Assembly (NCBI GenBank): GCA_017893485.1
Contig: CM030367.1
Span: forward strand, 140,633,089 to 140,697,088
Direction of reading: 5' to 3'
Length of the DNA: 64,000 bases
Source of the DNA: Hemerocallis citrina
Lineage: Eukaryota; Streptophyta; Magnoliopsida; Asparagales; Asphodelaceae
Part shown: positions 9,826-21,200 of the stretch, piece by piece
How positions within the stretch are numbered: the first letter of the stretch is position 1
Layout: each line of letters opens with the position of its first letter
Made by a program: the position numbers and the translations under genes
The notes under the pieces: generated by a model
The model's input: the letters and a program-made list of their open reading frames with translations, nothing else
What the model was told of the DNA's origin: nothing
Databases searched by the model: none

Positions 9826-11465
9826 TTCTGTTTGTTTTGAGCTGGGGAGCTGAAATTATTTGGTGTTCACCCTTTTGTTCAATAAAAGTTGTTCTGAGCT
9901 TACCCATTTTCAACTTCATGTACAAATGCGCTTGTACTGAGCTTACACATTTTGAGGTTCATGTTTAGTTTATGGTGGTGTTATTCTGAGCCTGCATGAT
10001 TTTTGCATCTGAGTCTACAGTTTTCTTTGCTGTTGTACTTGTTCTGAGCCTACAGTTTTTTTTACTGAAAATTTTTAATTGATGATGCCCTGTCTATCCT
10101 AAATTTGATGATGTCCTGTCAATTTAAATTACCAGCTTTACCATGTTCATTATACACTCTTTAGGAACAACCGAGTGGTATGTGATTATATCTCCAAATC
10201 AAAAGTTTACTTGCAATTCACTGTAATACATACCACATACGTACTTGCATGTTTTTTATTTGATGAATCACTTTGTTCAGAAATTCAAGAGGAAGAACAA
10301 GAAGGTCGTTAGCGGAGAACCCGAGAGCCTTGACAACACTCACCGACAAATGGAATTCTTTAGTGTGTTGGTCATGTATGGATTGTAATGAAAATGGTGG
10401 AAATTGAAAGCTACAACTAGTTTGTGGTTACAATTGTGTATTTATTCATTTTGTATAATCTCCATTACGAGGTTGCTGTTGTTTTCATCAATTGGTGTAC
10501 ATATTGGATATGAGATGGTTGTGTTCAGAGTTTGGCTTTGTTCTAAGCTTACACAATATATACTTCATGTTCAGTTTCTGTTGTACTGAGCTGAGCTTAC
10601 ACAATTTGATACTTCATGTTCAGTTTGAGTTTGGCTTTGTTCTAAGCTTACACAATATATACTTCATGTTCAGTTTCTGTTGTACTGAGCTGAGCTTACA
10701 CAATTTGATACTTCATGTTCAGTTTCTGTTTGTCTTGAGCTTACACAATTTGATGCTTCATGTTCAGTTTTTGCTGTTCTGAGCTGAGCTTACAAAATTT
10801 GATACTTCATGCTCTGTTTCTGTTTGTTCCGAGCTAACAAAATTTGATACTTCATGCTCTGTTTCTGTTTGTTCTGAGCTTACAAAATTTGATACTTCAT
10901 GCTCTGTTTCTGTTTGTTCTGAGATTAAAAAATTTGATACTTCATGTTCAGTTTCTGCGGTTCTGAGTTGAGCTTAAAAAATTTGGTACTTCATGTTCAA
11001 TTTCTGTTTGTCTTGAGCTTACAGAATTTGATACTTCATGTTCAGTTTCTGTTTGTTCTAAGCTTACACAATTTGATACTTCATGTACAGTTTCTGCTGT
11101 TCTGAGCTGAGCCTACACATTTTCATACTTCATGCTCTGTTTCTGTTGTTTGGAGCTTACACAATTTGAACATCGTGATCGGTTTCTGTCGTCCTGAGCT
11201 GAGCTTACACAATTTTATACTTCATGTTCAATTTCTGTTGTTCTGAGCTAATAAATTTTGAACTTCATGTTCAGTTTCTCTTGTTCTGAGCTGACCTTAC
11301 ACCTTTTGATACTTTATGCTCAGTTTCTGTTGTTCTGAACTTACCCATTTTGAACTTCATGTTCAGTTTCTGCTGTTCTGAGCTGTGCTTACACATTTTC
11401 AACTACATGTTCAGTTTCTGTTGTTCTGAGCTTACACAATTTGAGCTGACACATTTTGAGCTTAC
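9826..11465 (+). repeat. 45-55 bp minisatellite array in M
   Basis: Degenerate tandem units built on TTCATGTTCAGTTTCTG, TGTTCTGAGCT and GAGCTTACACAATTTGA. A higher-order duplication of about 105 bp repeats at 10528-10720. A unique block at about 10320-10490 interrupts the array. Six-frame ORFs here simply read the repeat. Confidence 0.9.
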
Positions 11466-12080
11466 ACATTGAGTATACATCATATCATTGCATGACACCA
11501 AAACAATAATGAACTAAATATATGGATGAATTTCGATCATCATAGAAGTGCAAGGTAATACAATGTTCTTCACTTCTGAAACTTTACAAAAATTGTAACT
11601 TTACAAAAACTTTACAAGGTAATTCAATGTTCAATAACGCATATGTTTTACAAAAACTAAAAGTATACAACTTTTATCACCAAATATACAATTTTTTTGC
11701 TCCAAATATCAATTGCTGTCGAGTAGTGAATAGCTCCAAGAAGCACTTCATGCTGAAATCAACCTGAAATCAAAATTAAATAGAGCTTATTTAGCCTGGA
11801 AAGAACAAAATATTTATAAAATATAGTCAGCTCAGAAGACAAAATATCATTCAGCAATTATAGTAGGCTCAGAACACAAATTATTTAGATCATAAACTGT
11901 TTCGAAGTAGCAGCAACAGCAACATCAGTGTCACAAACCAATGTGTTAAAAACACATTTGTAACCACATACCAGTTATAACTTTCAACTTCCATTACTTC
12001 CATTACAATCCATACATGACCAACACACTAAAACACATTAACCTCCCAACAAAAAAACATGATTGACACCAGACCCAACA
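11466..12080. other. Spacer between opposed minisatellite arrays, partly inverted copy
   Basis: No gene seen. Its right part (about 11955-12035) is the reverse complement of the unique block at about 10350-10440 (shared GTGTGTTGGTCATGTATGG), so the inverted copy includes more than the repeat units. Confidence 0.65.
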
Positions 12081-12089
12081 ATTCAAACA

Positions 12090-12440
12090 AGAGAAACTGA
12101 GCATGAAGTATCAAAATGTGTAAGGTCAGCTCAGAACAATAGAGACTGAACATGAAGTTCAAAATTTGTTAGCTCAGAAAAACAGAAACTGAACATGTTT
12201 AGTTCAAAATGTGTAAGCTCAGAACAATAGAAACTGAACATGAAGCACAAAAATGTGTAAGCTTAGCTCAGAACAACAGGAATCAAACATGAAGTTCAAA
12301 ATTTGTAAGCTCAGAACAGAAACTGAATATGAAGTTCAAATAGTGTAAGCTCACAACAACAGAAACTGAACATGTTTAGTTAAAAATGTGTAAGCTCAGA
12401 ACAACAGACAATGAACATGAAGTTTAAAAAAAACTTCATT
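12090..12440 (-). repeat. Inverted copy of the M minisatellite
   Basis: Reverse complement of the units at 9826-11465 (AGAAACTGAACATGAA, TGTGTAAGCTCAGAACAA). The pair can form long double-stranded RNA if a transcript crosses both. Confidence 0.88.
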
Positions 12441-12444
12441 AGGC

Positions 12445-12672
12445 TCAGAACACACTATTCATAACTAGGGTTGCATTAGGATGCCGTGCCAGCTAGGATA
12501 TGATAGATATATAATCAAGAATAAATACAACAAGCTTGAAAAAATTATTCAGATCATAAAGTGTTTTGCATCACTGCCTACACCAACACACCGAAGGAGA
12601 GAATCAAACACCAAAAGGCTTAAATGAGTATCCAACACATACGCATCCAACGTTAGTTACAAAAAATATAGT
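12445..12672 (+). repeat. Direct duplication, copy 1
   Basis: About 228 bp nearly identical to 12992-13228, starting at AGGCTCAGAACACACTATTC and ending near TTACAAAAAATA. The two copies flank the segment that holds the small MITE. Confidence 0.88.
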
Positions 12673-12758
12673 TTCTGTTGTTTAGAGCTTACAAAATTTG
12701 ATACTTCATGTTCAGTTTATGTTGTTTGGAGCTTATCATCAACTGTCTTATATATATA

Positions 12759-12966
12759 GAGTAAGTCTATTAAGAGCTTGGGAGCTGAAATCCTTATCCA
12801 GAGTGGGGGTTTTTAGCCATTCGTTCGCGATTGATCGCGATCGAACGACTCATATTCGATCCCGCTTATCTTCAGAATGTTTCGGGGTAAAAGGGGTAAA
12901 ATCAAAAACCCCTATCTCTTTTTCTTACTCACGATCAATCGACCTCCTCTCATAATAGACTTACTC
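12759..12966 (+). mobile_element. 208-bp MITE related to the MULE M termini
   Basis: Begins GAGTAAGTCTATTAAG and ends with the complement TAATAGACTTACTC. Its first 130 bp resemble the M terminal repeat (GCGATTGATCGCGATCGAAC, GCTTATCTTCAGA, GGGGTAAAAGGGGTA) but are more diverged. It carries no coding capacity, so it is probably a non-autonomous relative mobilised by the same transposase. It sits in a TA-rich site, like M. Confidence 0.82.
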
Positions 12967-12991
12967 ATGAATATATATAGACTAAAAATAA

Positions 12992-13228
12992 CCAATAGGC
13001 TCAGAACACACTATTCATATCTAAGGCTGCATTGGGGTGCCGTGCCAACTAGGATATGATAAATATATAATCAAGAATAAATACAACAAGTTTGAAAAAA
13101 TTATTCAGATCATAAAGTGTTTTGCATCACTGCCTACACCAACACACCGAAGGAGAGAATCAAACACCAAAAGGCTTAAATGAGTATCCAACACATACGC
13201 ATCCAATGTCAGTTACAAAAAATAAACT
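12992..13228 (+). repeat. Direct duplication, copy 2
   Basis: Partner of 12445-12672 with scattered substitutions. Confidence 0.88.
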
Positions 13229-13589
13229 GATACTATCAATCATTGTGTGTCATCGGTGCCCAAAAATCAGATGAATTGAGCTAGACTCAAATAACTTAAA
13301 TGTAAGGTAGGTGTTGAGGGCATTGGGCATTCAACAACATTCATTCATTTCTTCCCCATCTTCTCTCCCGCTCATTCCCCAAACTCTATTCAACTTTGCA
13401 TAATTATCATGGCACACAACCAAATACACTTCAAAACAATAATTTTAATCCCCAAAAATAAATAACTAACTTATATCAAAATGAATCTCATCACTGCCTA
13501 CACACACAACCGAATGAAAATGTAAGAAATTTAACAGAAATCATAAAAGCATTTATGAGAATCAAATACTTCCCTCTGATTCCGAGAGA
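13229..13589. other. M internal DNA without a recognisable feature
   Basis: AT-rich sequence leading into the inner part of the right terminal repeat. I see no gene or repeat. Confidence 0.5.
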
Positions 13590-13722
13590 GGCAGAACCCA
13601 CTGAGAGTAGAAATCGAAACCCTAACATCGATTTGGGTTTATCATCGCAGAGAGAGATAGAGAACCCACTGAGAGAAGAAATCGAAACCCTAACATCGAT
13701 TTGGGTTTCGACGAAGAGTCGG
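13590..13722 (-). repeat. Inner part of right terminal repeat of M, with two direct repeats
   Basis: Two copies of a roughly 65-bp unit containing CCCACTGAGAG and AAACCCTAACATCGATTTGG. Their reverse complement matches the inner end of the left terminal repeat near 5985-6050. The repeat is cut at 13722 by element B and resumes at 24576. Confidence 0.75.
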
Positions 13723-14191
13723 TGTAGTACCCCGATTTTATTTTCTCAATATATTTATGGAAGGAGATTTATTTTCTTATGATAGCCTGTTGTTATTACT
13801 TTTCTCCATGATAAATAAAGTGTATTATTTTCTTATAAAACATTCTTCTCAAAGCCCAAATGTGACTTGTTTATTTTCTTGTATAAAAATACATATTTTG
13901 GCCCAAATGTATTTAAACCCCTAAACTTGACCTTTTATTTTCACAACTTGTATATGTAGCATTTTTTCTCTCTTTTTATTTCCCGGATTAGATGTGCATT
14001 TTGGGGTTTTGTGTGTGTACACGTGCACTTCATGTACACGTGCACAAGACACTTATGCCTTGGCCGGATTTGTGGAGTGTGGGTGGTTATATCTTGAGGT
14101 GTGGGTAGTTTCTTAACTCCCGACTAGATCTCAGCCTTTGATTCACCAACTCCCCTATTAATCCTAGCCATCTATTCTATCTATTTTCTAG

Positions 14192-14199
14192 TATAAATA
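14192..14199 (+). promoter_or_regulatory. TATA box of B 5' LTR
   Basis: TATAAATA followed by CCCCTTCTCCTCTCCC, a pyrimidine-rich stretch where transcription probably starts. Confidence 0.7.
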
Positions 14200-14517
14200 C
14201 CCCTTCTCCTCTCCCATCTCTTTTACACTAAGATTGTTATAGAGAGTATTTGTGAGTTGTGTGGGAGCTCTTCTGTGGAGGCAAGCAGCATTGTTGAAGG
14301 AGCTCGGCGTGGAGCAAAGGAGCAAGAAGGTGTTCTCTACGTTGAAGGACTTTGCGGGATTTCGTTATTTTCGTCACAAAAGGTGGGTGTTTCTCAGGAC
14401 TTCTATTGTAGGAATGTTACTATAATTGTCATGATTGATGCCATGCTACGAAATTGAATTAAACGAAATAGAAATTGTTTGACATGCTGTTATTATAGAG
14501 ACTAGTCTGTCGATGCA

Positions 14518-15258
14518 GTCGACTGCCATGTGAGCCAGTCGACTGGTACGAGACATTATTTTGCATGGTTGTGATGATAAATGAACATGATGGTGTGATT
14601 ACTATTATATAATTTTCCCTATGACACATATGATGGAGGGAAAGTAAATGAATGAAAAGAACGAATGGTGATTAATGTTTTAGAACTGTCGAAGCAGTCG
14701 ACTGATGTTTCGCTAAGTCGACTAGTGCTTCAATCTGATTGTGATTATTTGGTAGTTTCATAAATTGAGATATTTCATCATGGGGACCCAGTTTGATGAC
14801 TTGGGATTCATATCTTCATGATCGTAAGAAAACATGAGCATTGTGAATGCATGTCTTAAGTATTTTGCCCTCAAGAAAAGAGCATGTTAGTAAACTAGAA
14901 AATCCATGTTGTAGTGTTACTGAATGATAAGAAACCTTGTCTGTGGAACATGAACTTATGTATACTGTTAATTGACATCATGATGAAATACACGTAAGAA
15001 CTGTGAATATTCTACTGAAAATGGATCTGTCCAGTCGACCGATTGCGTGTAGCAAGTCGACTGATCTGGACATAGAATTATGCTGCTGAAATGGCTAAGA
15101 CAGACGACTGAGGTGTGAACAGTCGACTGTCGTGTGACTAATATTGTGAACTTGAAAGTTGCGGGACAGGCGACTGGTAGTGTATACAGTCGACTATCCC
15201 GAGCCCTTTGATAATCCTGTATGACTGTATGAGTCGACTGGTATTCTTCCAAGTCGAC
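14518..15258 (+). promoter_or_regulatory. Six paired GTCGAC palindromes, B 5' LTR
   Basis: Start positions of the GTCGAC-type cores are 14518/14538, 14697/14717, 15034/15056, 15103/15122, 15169/15189 and 15233/15253. Two left-hand members are altered (GACGAC at 15103, GGCGAC at 15169). Many extend to CAGTCGACTG. Spacing within pairs is 19-22 bp. The same set is in the 3' LTR, shifted by 8059. A dimeric protein-binding site is a guess. Confidence 0.7.
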
Positions 15259-16519
15259 TGTACAGAGTGAACTCTGGTATACTTGAATTCATATTATTTG
15301 CTGTTGGTAATTGTGAATGTATGATTAAAGTCAATGGACTCTGTTTATGGATACATGAATTGTGTAATTGAATCATAGATGAGAATTGAGAACCAAATGA
15401 ATGTATGAAATGTGAAATCATGATGGGAAAGTCTGTGAGACTCTAAAATGAATGATGAGCTGATGATGCTCCATTGGATATTGTGAATTTGAAATTGAAC
15501 GAAAGAGTAGCTAAGTCTCCCCGGCAGTGAAATGAAATGGTATTGAGAAATAGACCAGGTTGGTCGAGTGAAATGAAATGATGAGTCCGGATGATGGAGA
15601 GGCTAACTCTAGAGCTTGATTTTATTCATGATTCTAATATAACTTAAATACATAGTGTGGAGGTGATGAAGGTGAGAGAAAAACATGAGTATGAGAGCTA
15701 GGGTACGGTGCGGGTGTGTGAGCCGCAGAATGCATGCTTGATGAGTCAAGACATGGCGCGGGCACAACTCAGTAATGATCGGACTCTAGTCACGCTTATG
15801 GGATGTGTTGGTGACTGCAAGAGGAGTGTGTTCAGGGAGGAGGCTGAATTGTCGCAGAATGCATGCTTGACGAGTCAAGACATGGCGCGAAATTCTACTC
15901 CAGGGGCCAGGATACATGCTTGTACTCATAGATACATCTAGGATACTCATTGGAATTACAGTAGTAGAATAAGTCATGGCGGGGGATTGAACCCTACTAA
16001 AATGAAGATCGTTTAAGAGGCTTGCACTCGAACCTATGTAGTATGGGATGCATAGAATTCGAACAAGTATGCATTAGTGCCATAATTAACTAAGTAAATT
16101 GCATTAAGGATTTAAGCGCACAATCACGACACGACATCATTAAAAGTTCCCTTACTTTCATACTTATGTTGAACTGGCTTGTGGTTTGTAAGAAATGAGA
16201 TTCATTATACTGTTCCTGGCATAGAGAGGATGGCCATGTATAATTATCGTCGGTTGAATAAACTGACGTACCCACAGTGTTTTATGCAGGATAATCACAT
16301 GTAAAAGGAATGGATGCACAAAGAGTTCATTATGTTGATGTTCGTTTATGTAAATATTGTATATTTTGCTTCCGCTGTGTAAATTTAAATGTAACATGTT
16401 GTAACTCTGATGTAAAAGTAAAGGTTTTAAATTCCTTGTAAAATTGTATGTGAAGAAAGCGAAAAGATCCTGAAGAACATCTCGAATTCAGTAAAAATGG
16501 GATTCGGGGCGTTACAGAG

Positions 16520-16531
16520 TGGTATCAGAGC
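16520..16531 (+). other. Primer-binding site of B (initiator Met tRNA type)
   Basis: TGGTATCAGAGC three bases after the 5' LTR, continuing with a C as in plant initiator tRNA complements. Confidence 0.95.
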
Positions 16532-16627
16532 CACGCTTTTCTATGCTTTCACACTCGTACAAATTTATAAGGAACGACACCCTAGATGTGGACATTAGAG
16601 TGTGTGTTTGGATTTAGAGATTTAAAT

Positions 16628-17255
16628 GTAAGTAACTTACATTTGTGTTGCTCTATGATTTATGCTTCTTCCTCTCTATTCTAAGATGGCTGACCACTTC
16701 GACCCTGCTGGAGGCGACGACTGGCACATTATTGAGGAAGAGTACCATCCTGGACAGGCTGATTCTGAGGACGAGTATCACCCTGGGCAAGCTGATTCTG
16801 ATGATGAGGAGTACCCTGAATCCCGAGAGATCACCCCACCGCCGAACTCACCTGATGATTCTTCTTCTTCCGATGAAGAAAAGGGACCAGCTTTGGGTAA
16901 CGCTGTGGCTTCTCTGCAGAGGCAAGTGGATACCTTGAAGTATAGAGTTGGAGTTTTGGAGGCTCAGCTGGAGAAGCGAAATGCTGACTATTCTGTTCTT
17001 AGCCATCGGATTTGGGAACTTGAGAAGAAAAAGAACCTAACTGATGTGCTGAAGGATGAGGTGGATGAACTGCGGGATGAACTTCGAGCAGCGAAGAGGA
17101 CCCGTAGAGATTAGATTGTCTTGGTTTCCACTTCCTTCTATTCTGATGTTAAAATGTTTTTCTAATTCGAATGTATAAACTTTGAAATTCAATGAAATGA
17201 AAGTTGGTTTAAATTCTTGTTTTATACTTCGAATTTAATGGATCTTTTGCATCAG
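16628..17255 (+). other. Possible alternative intron removing ORF1
   Basis: A consensus donor (AAAT|GTAAGT) and a good acceptor (TTTTGCATCAG) lie four bases before the gag ATG at 17259. Splicing would skip ORF1 and place gag first on the RNA. A nearer acceptor at 16685 would give a 58-nt intron, short for plants. No transcript data are available. Confidence 0.35.
16686..17114 (+). CDS. ORF1 of B: acidic coiled-coil protein upstream of gag
   Basis: 142 residues, intact, starting at the ATG after the acceptor-like CTATTCTAAG; an in-frame ATG eight codons upstream exists. Residues 1-70 are strongly acidic and contain a short duplication (YHPGQADS twice) and a serine/aspartate run. Residues about 75-140 are a likely coiled coil (VASLQRQVDTLKYRVGVLEAQLEKR, then a lysine/glutamate heptad run), ending in a basic tail KRTRRD. 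I do not recognise the family and assign no reaction. It sits where A and C carry their coiled-coil/zinc-knuckle ORFs and may be their counterpart without knuckles. A stretch of 3'UTR-like AT-rich DNA separates it from gag. Confidence 0.75.
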   Translation: MADHFDPAGGDDWHIIEEEYHPGQADSEDEYHPGQADSDDEEYPESREITPPPNSPDDSSSSDEEKGPALGNAVASLQRQVDTLKYRVGVLEAQLEKRNADYSVLSHRIWELEKKKNLTDVLKDEVDELRDELRAAKRTRRD

Positions 17256-17258
17256 AAT

Positions 17259-18263
17259 ATGGCGAGAAGGGGAGCCAGGAATGGTGAAGGTTTGGACCTG
17301 GATGCCGAGTTTGCAAGGGTTTACCAGACGCTGAATGCAGTGGCTGCAAACCAAGGAAGGGGGCCGGTGAATCCAGTACCCGAGACAATCAAGCTAGTGG
17401 AATCATTCAAGAGAATGAAACCACCAGTGTTCGAGGGAAAATCCGACCCGGATGTGGCCGATAACTGGATTCGGCAAGTGGAGACTATCTTCGAGGTGTT
17501 GGAAACACCGGAGGGCAGCAAGGTCAAGTTGGCGACTTTGCAGTTGGAGAAGGATGCGGCTGTTTGGTGGCAGTCGATGAAGAGGACTATGGGCGGCTTG
17601 TTGCTTGGCTGGGAGGAATTTTTGGAAGAATTCTGCAGTCACTATTTCCCCTCCGACGTCCAGGAGAAAAAGGCCATGGAGTTTCTGTCACTTCAACAAG
17701 GCAGCATGTCAGTGAGAGCGTATGAGACCAAGTTCACTCAACTCTCCAGGTATGCTCCAGAATTGGTGATGGATGAGGCGAAGAAGGCTCGCAAGTTCGA
17801 GCATGGTCTGAGGCCGAGCTTGAGATCTCGTATGATACCCCTTGGTATCAGGAGATTCGATAAGCTGGTGAAGAGGGCGGCAGCAACGGAGGCGGATATG
17901 GAGCAGTTCCATGTTGCTCAGCATCAGAGGAGCAACTGGCAGTCTGGGAAGAGGCCCGCGCCATCGGGGAGTTTCAAGGGGCAACCATCTGCACAGAAAT
18001 TCAAACCGACAGGGGCGAATGCCGTCAGTGTAGCCGGGAGACCTGGAAACGATGCAGGGAGACCTTCTGCAGTCACTTGCTTTAACTGTGGTGAAGTGGG
18101 ACATTACCAATCTCGATGTCTCAAACCGCGGATTGGCAATCACAATGTGCCAATACAGCAGACTGGGAAGAGGCCGTACCAGTCAGGGCGAGTATTTGCT
18201 TTGACAGAAGCTGATGCTGAGGAAGCAGATCAGGTTATCTCTGGTACGAGGGCTGATGTCTAG
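17259..18263 (+). CDS. gag: Gag polyprotein of B
   Basis: Structural protein forming the virus-like particle and packaging element RNA. The frame is open from an upstream ATG at 17217, but [10 protein letters not shown] at 17259 resembles the usual plant Gag start. The capsid domain spans roughly residues 60-200 ([61 protein letters not shown]). A basic, proline-rich linker leads to one zinc knuckle [14 protein letters not shown] (18078-18119), then [16 protein letters not shown], a phrase typical just before the protease. The frame ends at TAG 18261-18263, only 18 bases beyond the putative intron donor. Intact. Confidence 0.95.
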   Translation: MARRGARNGEGLDLDAEFARVYQTLNAVAANQGRGPVNPVPETIKLVESFKRMKPPVFEGKSDPDVADNWIRQVETIFEVLETPEGSKVKLATLQLEKDAAVWWQSMKRTMGGLLLGWEEFLEEFCSHYFPSDVQEKKAMEFLSLQQGSMSVRAYETKFTQLSRYAPELVMDEAKKARKFEHGLRPSLRSRMIPLGIRRFDKLVKRAAATEADMEQFHVAQHQRSNWQSGKRPAPSGSFKGQPSAQKFKPTGANAVSVAGRPGNDAGRPSAVTCFNCGEVGHYQSRCLKPRIGNHNVPIQQTGKRPYQSGRVFALTEADAEEADQVISGTRADV

Positions 18264-21200
18264 TGTGATTTCTTTTTCATTTCTCCTTCCCGATCATAGT
18301 GTAAAACTGTTATGTAATGATGTATGTTATGTAACAGGAGAACTCTATATTAATGGAAAGGGAGCTGTGGTGTTGTTTGATACTGGATCCTCTCATACTT
18401 TTGTGTCTCCTAGATTTGCTAAAGTGTTGGGAGTTGAACCGAAGATTTTCCCAGGCAAGATCTTAGCAGTGGCTACACCATCAGGGGAAACTTTGACCAC
18501 TGATCGGTACTATGTTGATTGCGAGATAATGATTGGGGATCGAATCTTTGGCATTGATCTGATCGAGCTGACTATCTTGGGAGTCGATGTTATCATTGGC
18601 ATTGATTGGATGTCGGTGTACAGTGCGAGCATCGAGTGTAAGGCCAAGACGGTGACAGTGAAGGCTCCAGGTGGACCTGAAGTCACTTTCCAAGGGAAGT
18701 TGAAGTGTTCTAAGCTGGTGGCAACTATCCGCAAGGAAGAGACTCCTGTGGAATTGCAAGGGATTCCTGTGGTTCGGGACTATCCGACCGTGTTCTTGGA
18801 AGATTTTCCTGGGTTACCTCCGCATCGTGATGTAGAGTTCAGCATCACTGTTCAACCGGGAAGTGCACCCATTTCTAAGGCACCGTATAGGATGGCTCCA
18901 GTGGAACAGGATGAGGTGAAACGGCAGATTGAGGAACTGTTGGGAAAAGGCTTTATTCAACCTAGTGCGTCACCTTGGGGAGCACCAGTGCTTTTGGTAA
19001 AGAAGAAGGATGGATCGATGAGGATGTGTATCGATTACCGGGAGCTGAATAAAGTCACTGTTCAGAATAAGTATCCAATTCCTCGAATTGATGACTTGTT
19101 CGATCGTCTACAAGGAGCAGCTGTATTCTCCAAAATAGATCTTCGATCAGGATATCACCAAGTGCGAGTGAAAGCTGAAGATGTGCATAAGACTGCGTTT
19201 AGAACTCGGCATGGGCATTACGAATTCTTAGTTATGCCATTCGGAGTGACGAATGCACCTGCAATCTTCATGGACTTGATGAACAGAGTTCTGAGGCCGT
19301 TTATTGATTCTTTCGTCGTGGTGTTTATCGACGATATTCTCGTGTACTCCAAGTCTGAGGAGGAGCACACTGAGCATCTGGCAGCAGTTTTGCAGAAGTT
19401 GGAAGAGCAGAGGTTGTATGCCAAGTTATCCAAGTGTGATTTCTGGAAATCTGAAGTGGCATTCCTAGGTCACATCCTTTCTAAGGAGGGAGTGGCAACT
19501 GACCCTCAGAAGATAGAGGCAGTGAGAGATTGGACTAGGCCTACTACAGTGAAGGAAGTCAGAAGTTTCCTTGGGATGACTGGATACTACAGGAGATTCA
19601 TTCAAGGTTATGCTCAGATAGCTGTACCGCTTACCGAGTTGACCAAGAAGAATGTGAGCTTCAAGTGGACCGAGCAATGTGAGGCGAGTTTTCAGGAGTT
19701 GAAAGATAGACTGACTACTGCACCTATTTTGGCTTTGCCGAGAGCAGGAGTTGAGTATGATGTCTATAGCGATGCTTCACATCGGGGGCTTGGGTGTGTC
19801 TTAATGCAAGAAGGTAAAGTGATCGCATATGGGTCTAGGCAACTACGACCGCATGAGAAGAACTATCCCACTCATGATCTAGAACTGGCTGCGATTATTT
19901 TTGCCTTGAAGCAGTGGAGGCACTACGTGTATGGTGAGAAGCTGAACATGTACACGGATCATAAAAGCTTGAAGTATATCTACCAGCAGAGGGATCTCAA
20001 TCTAAGACAGCGGAGATGGTTGGAAGTGCTCGAGGATATGCGACCTGAGATCAAATATTATCCCGGAAAGGCTAATGTTGTTGCTGATGCACTTAGTCGC
20101 AAGAGCAGTTTGGCCTGTTTGATTACGACTCAGAGGCATTTGATTGAGGAGTTGGACCGAGCAGGTATTGAGGTTGTCTTGCAAGGATTGGGAGCATCTT
20201 TATCTCAATTGAAGCTTCAGCCTACTCTGAATGCAAGGATCATTGCAAGTCAGGAAGTTGATGCTGATATTCTGGAGATGAAGGAGCAGGTTAGTGCTGG
20301 CAGGTTGCCCGGTTTTCAGACCAGGGATGGAGTGCTGTGGTTCGGAGAGAGGCTGTGCGTTCCAGATCAGGCGGACCTGAAAGAGAGTATTCTTCAGGAG
20401 GCGCATGCTACTCTTCTGTCTGTACATCCTGGGAGTACTAAGATGTACAAAGACATCAAGCAGCATTTCTGGTGGTCAGGTTTGAAGCGGGATGTGGCCG
20501 AATTTGTCGCGAGGTGTGAGGTTTGTCAGCAAGTCAAAGCCGAAAATCAGAGACCCGGAGGTCTACTACAGCCGTTACCTATTCCGGAATGGAAATGGGA
20601 TAACATCAGTATGGATTTCATCACGGGTTTGCCTAAGAGTCCTAAAGGCAATGATGCTATTTGGGTTATAGTCGATCGACTTACCAAGTCCGCTCACTTT
20701 TTGGCGATGAAACTCACAGCTTCGATGGACAGGTTGGCTGAGATGTATGTTGGTGAGATTGTCCGACTTCATGGCGTTCCTTCGACTATTGTGTCTGATC
20801 GAGATGCGCGGTTTACTTCGCATTTCTGGAGGAGTCTTCAGGCAGCTTTGGGTACCAAGACGGATTTCAGCACTGCTTTTCATCCGCAAACCGATGGGCA
20901 GACCGAGAGAGTCAACCGTATTCTTGAGGATATGCTTCGGTGTTGTATACTAGATTTCGGAGGCAGTTGGGAAAGGCATTTACCCTTGGTGGAGTTTGCC
21001 TACAACAACAGTTTTCAAACTAGCATTGGGATGGCGCCGTATGAAGCTTTGTATGGCAGGAAGTGCAGGACTCCTGTGTGTTGGTATGAGGTTGGGGAGC
21101 GTCAGATGTTTGGTCCTGAGCTTGTACAGCTGACTTCTGAGAAGATTGATCTGATCAGGAAAAGGTTGGTGGAAGCTCAGAGCAGGCAGAAAAGCTATGC

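Larger units (their letters stand above)
13723..16516 (+). repeat. 5' LTR of B
   Basis: Begins TGTAGTACCCCG and ends GGGGCGTTACA. TATA box at 14192-14199. Six pairs of GTCGAC-type palindromes lie between 14518 and 15258. A duplicated phrase (CGCAGAATGCATGCTTGA) occurs at about 15723 and 15854. The conserved LTR core is near 15960-16060. ORFs inside the LTR have no recognisable product. Confidence 0.97.

Noticed and set aside
10404..10782. ORFs rich in HNLILHVQF repeats
   Set aside because: Translation of the 50-bp minisatellite.
14257..14457. Small ORFs identical in both LTRs of B (also 14968-15252 and 15708-15941 and their 3' copies)
   Set aside because: Identity reflects LTR duplication, not selection. 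No start context, domain or homologue is recognisable.
17321..21000. Minus-strand ORFs opposite gag and pol of B
   Set aside because: Shadow frames of strongly coding sequence; no motif.
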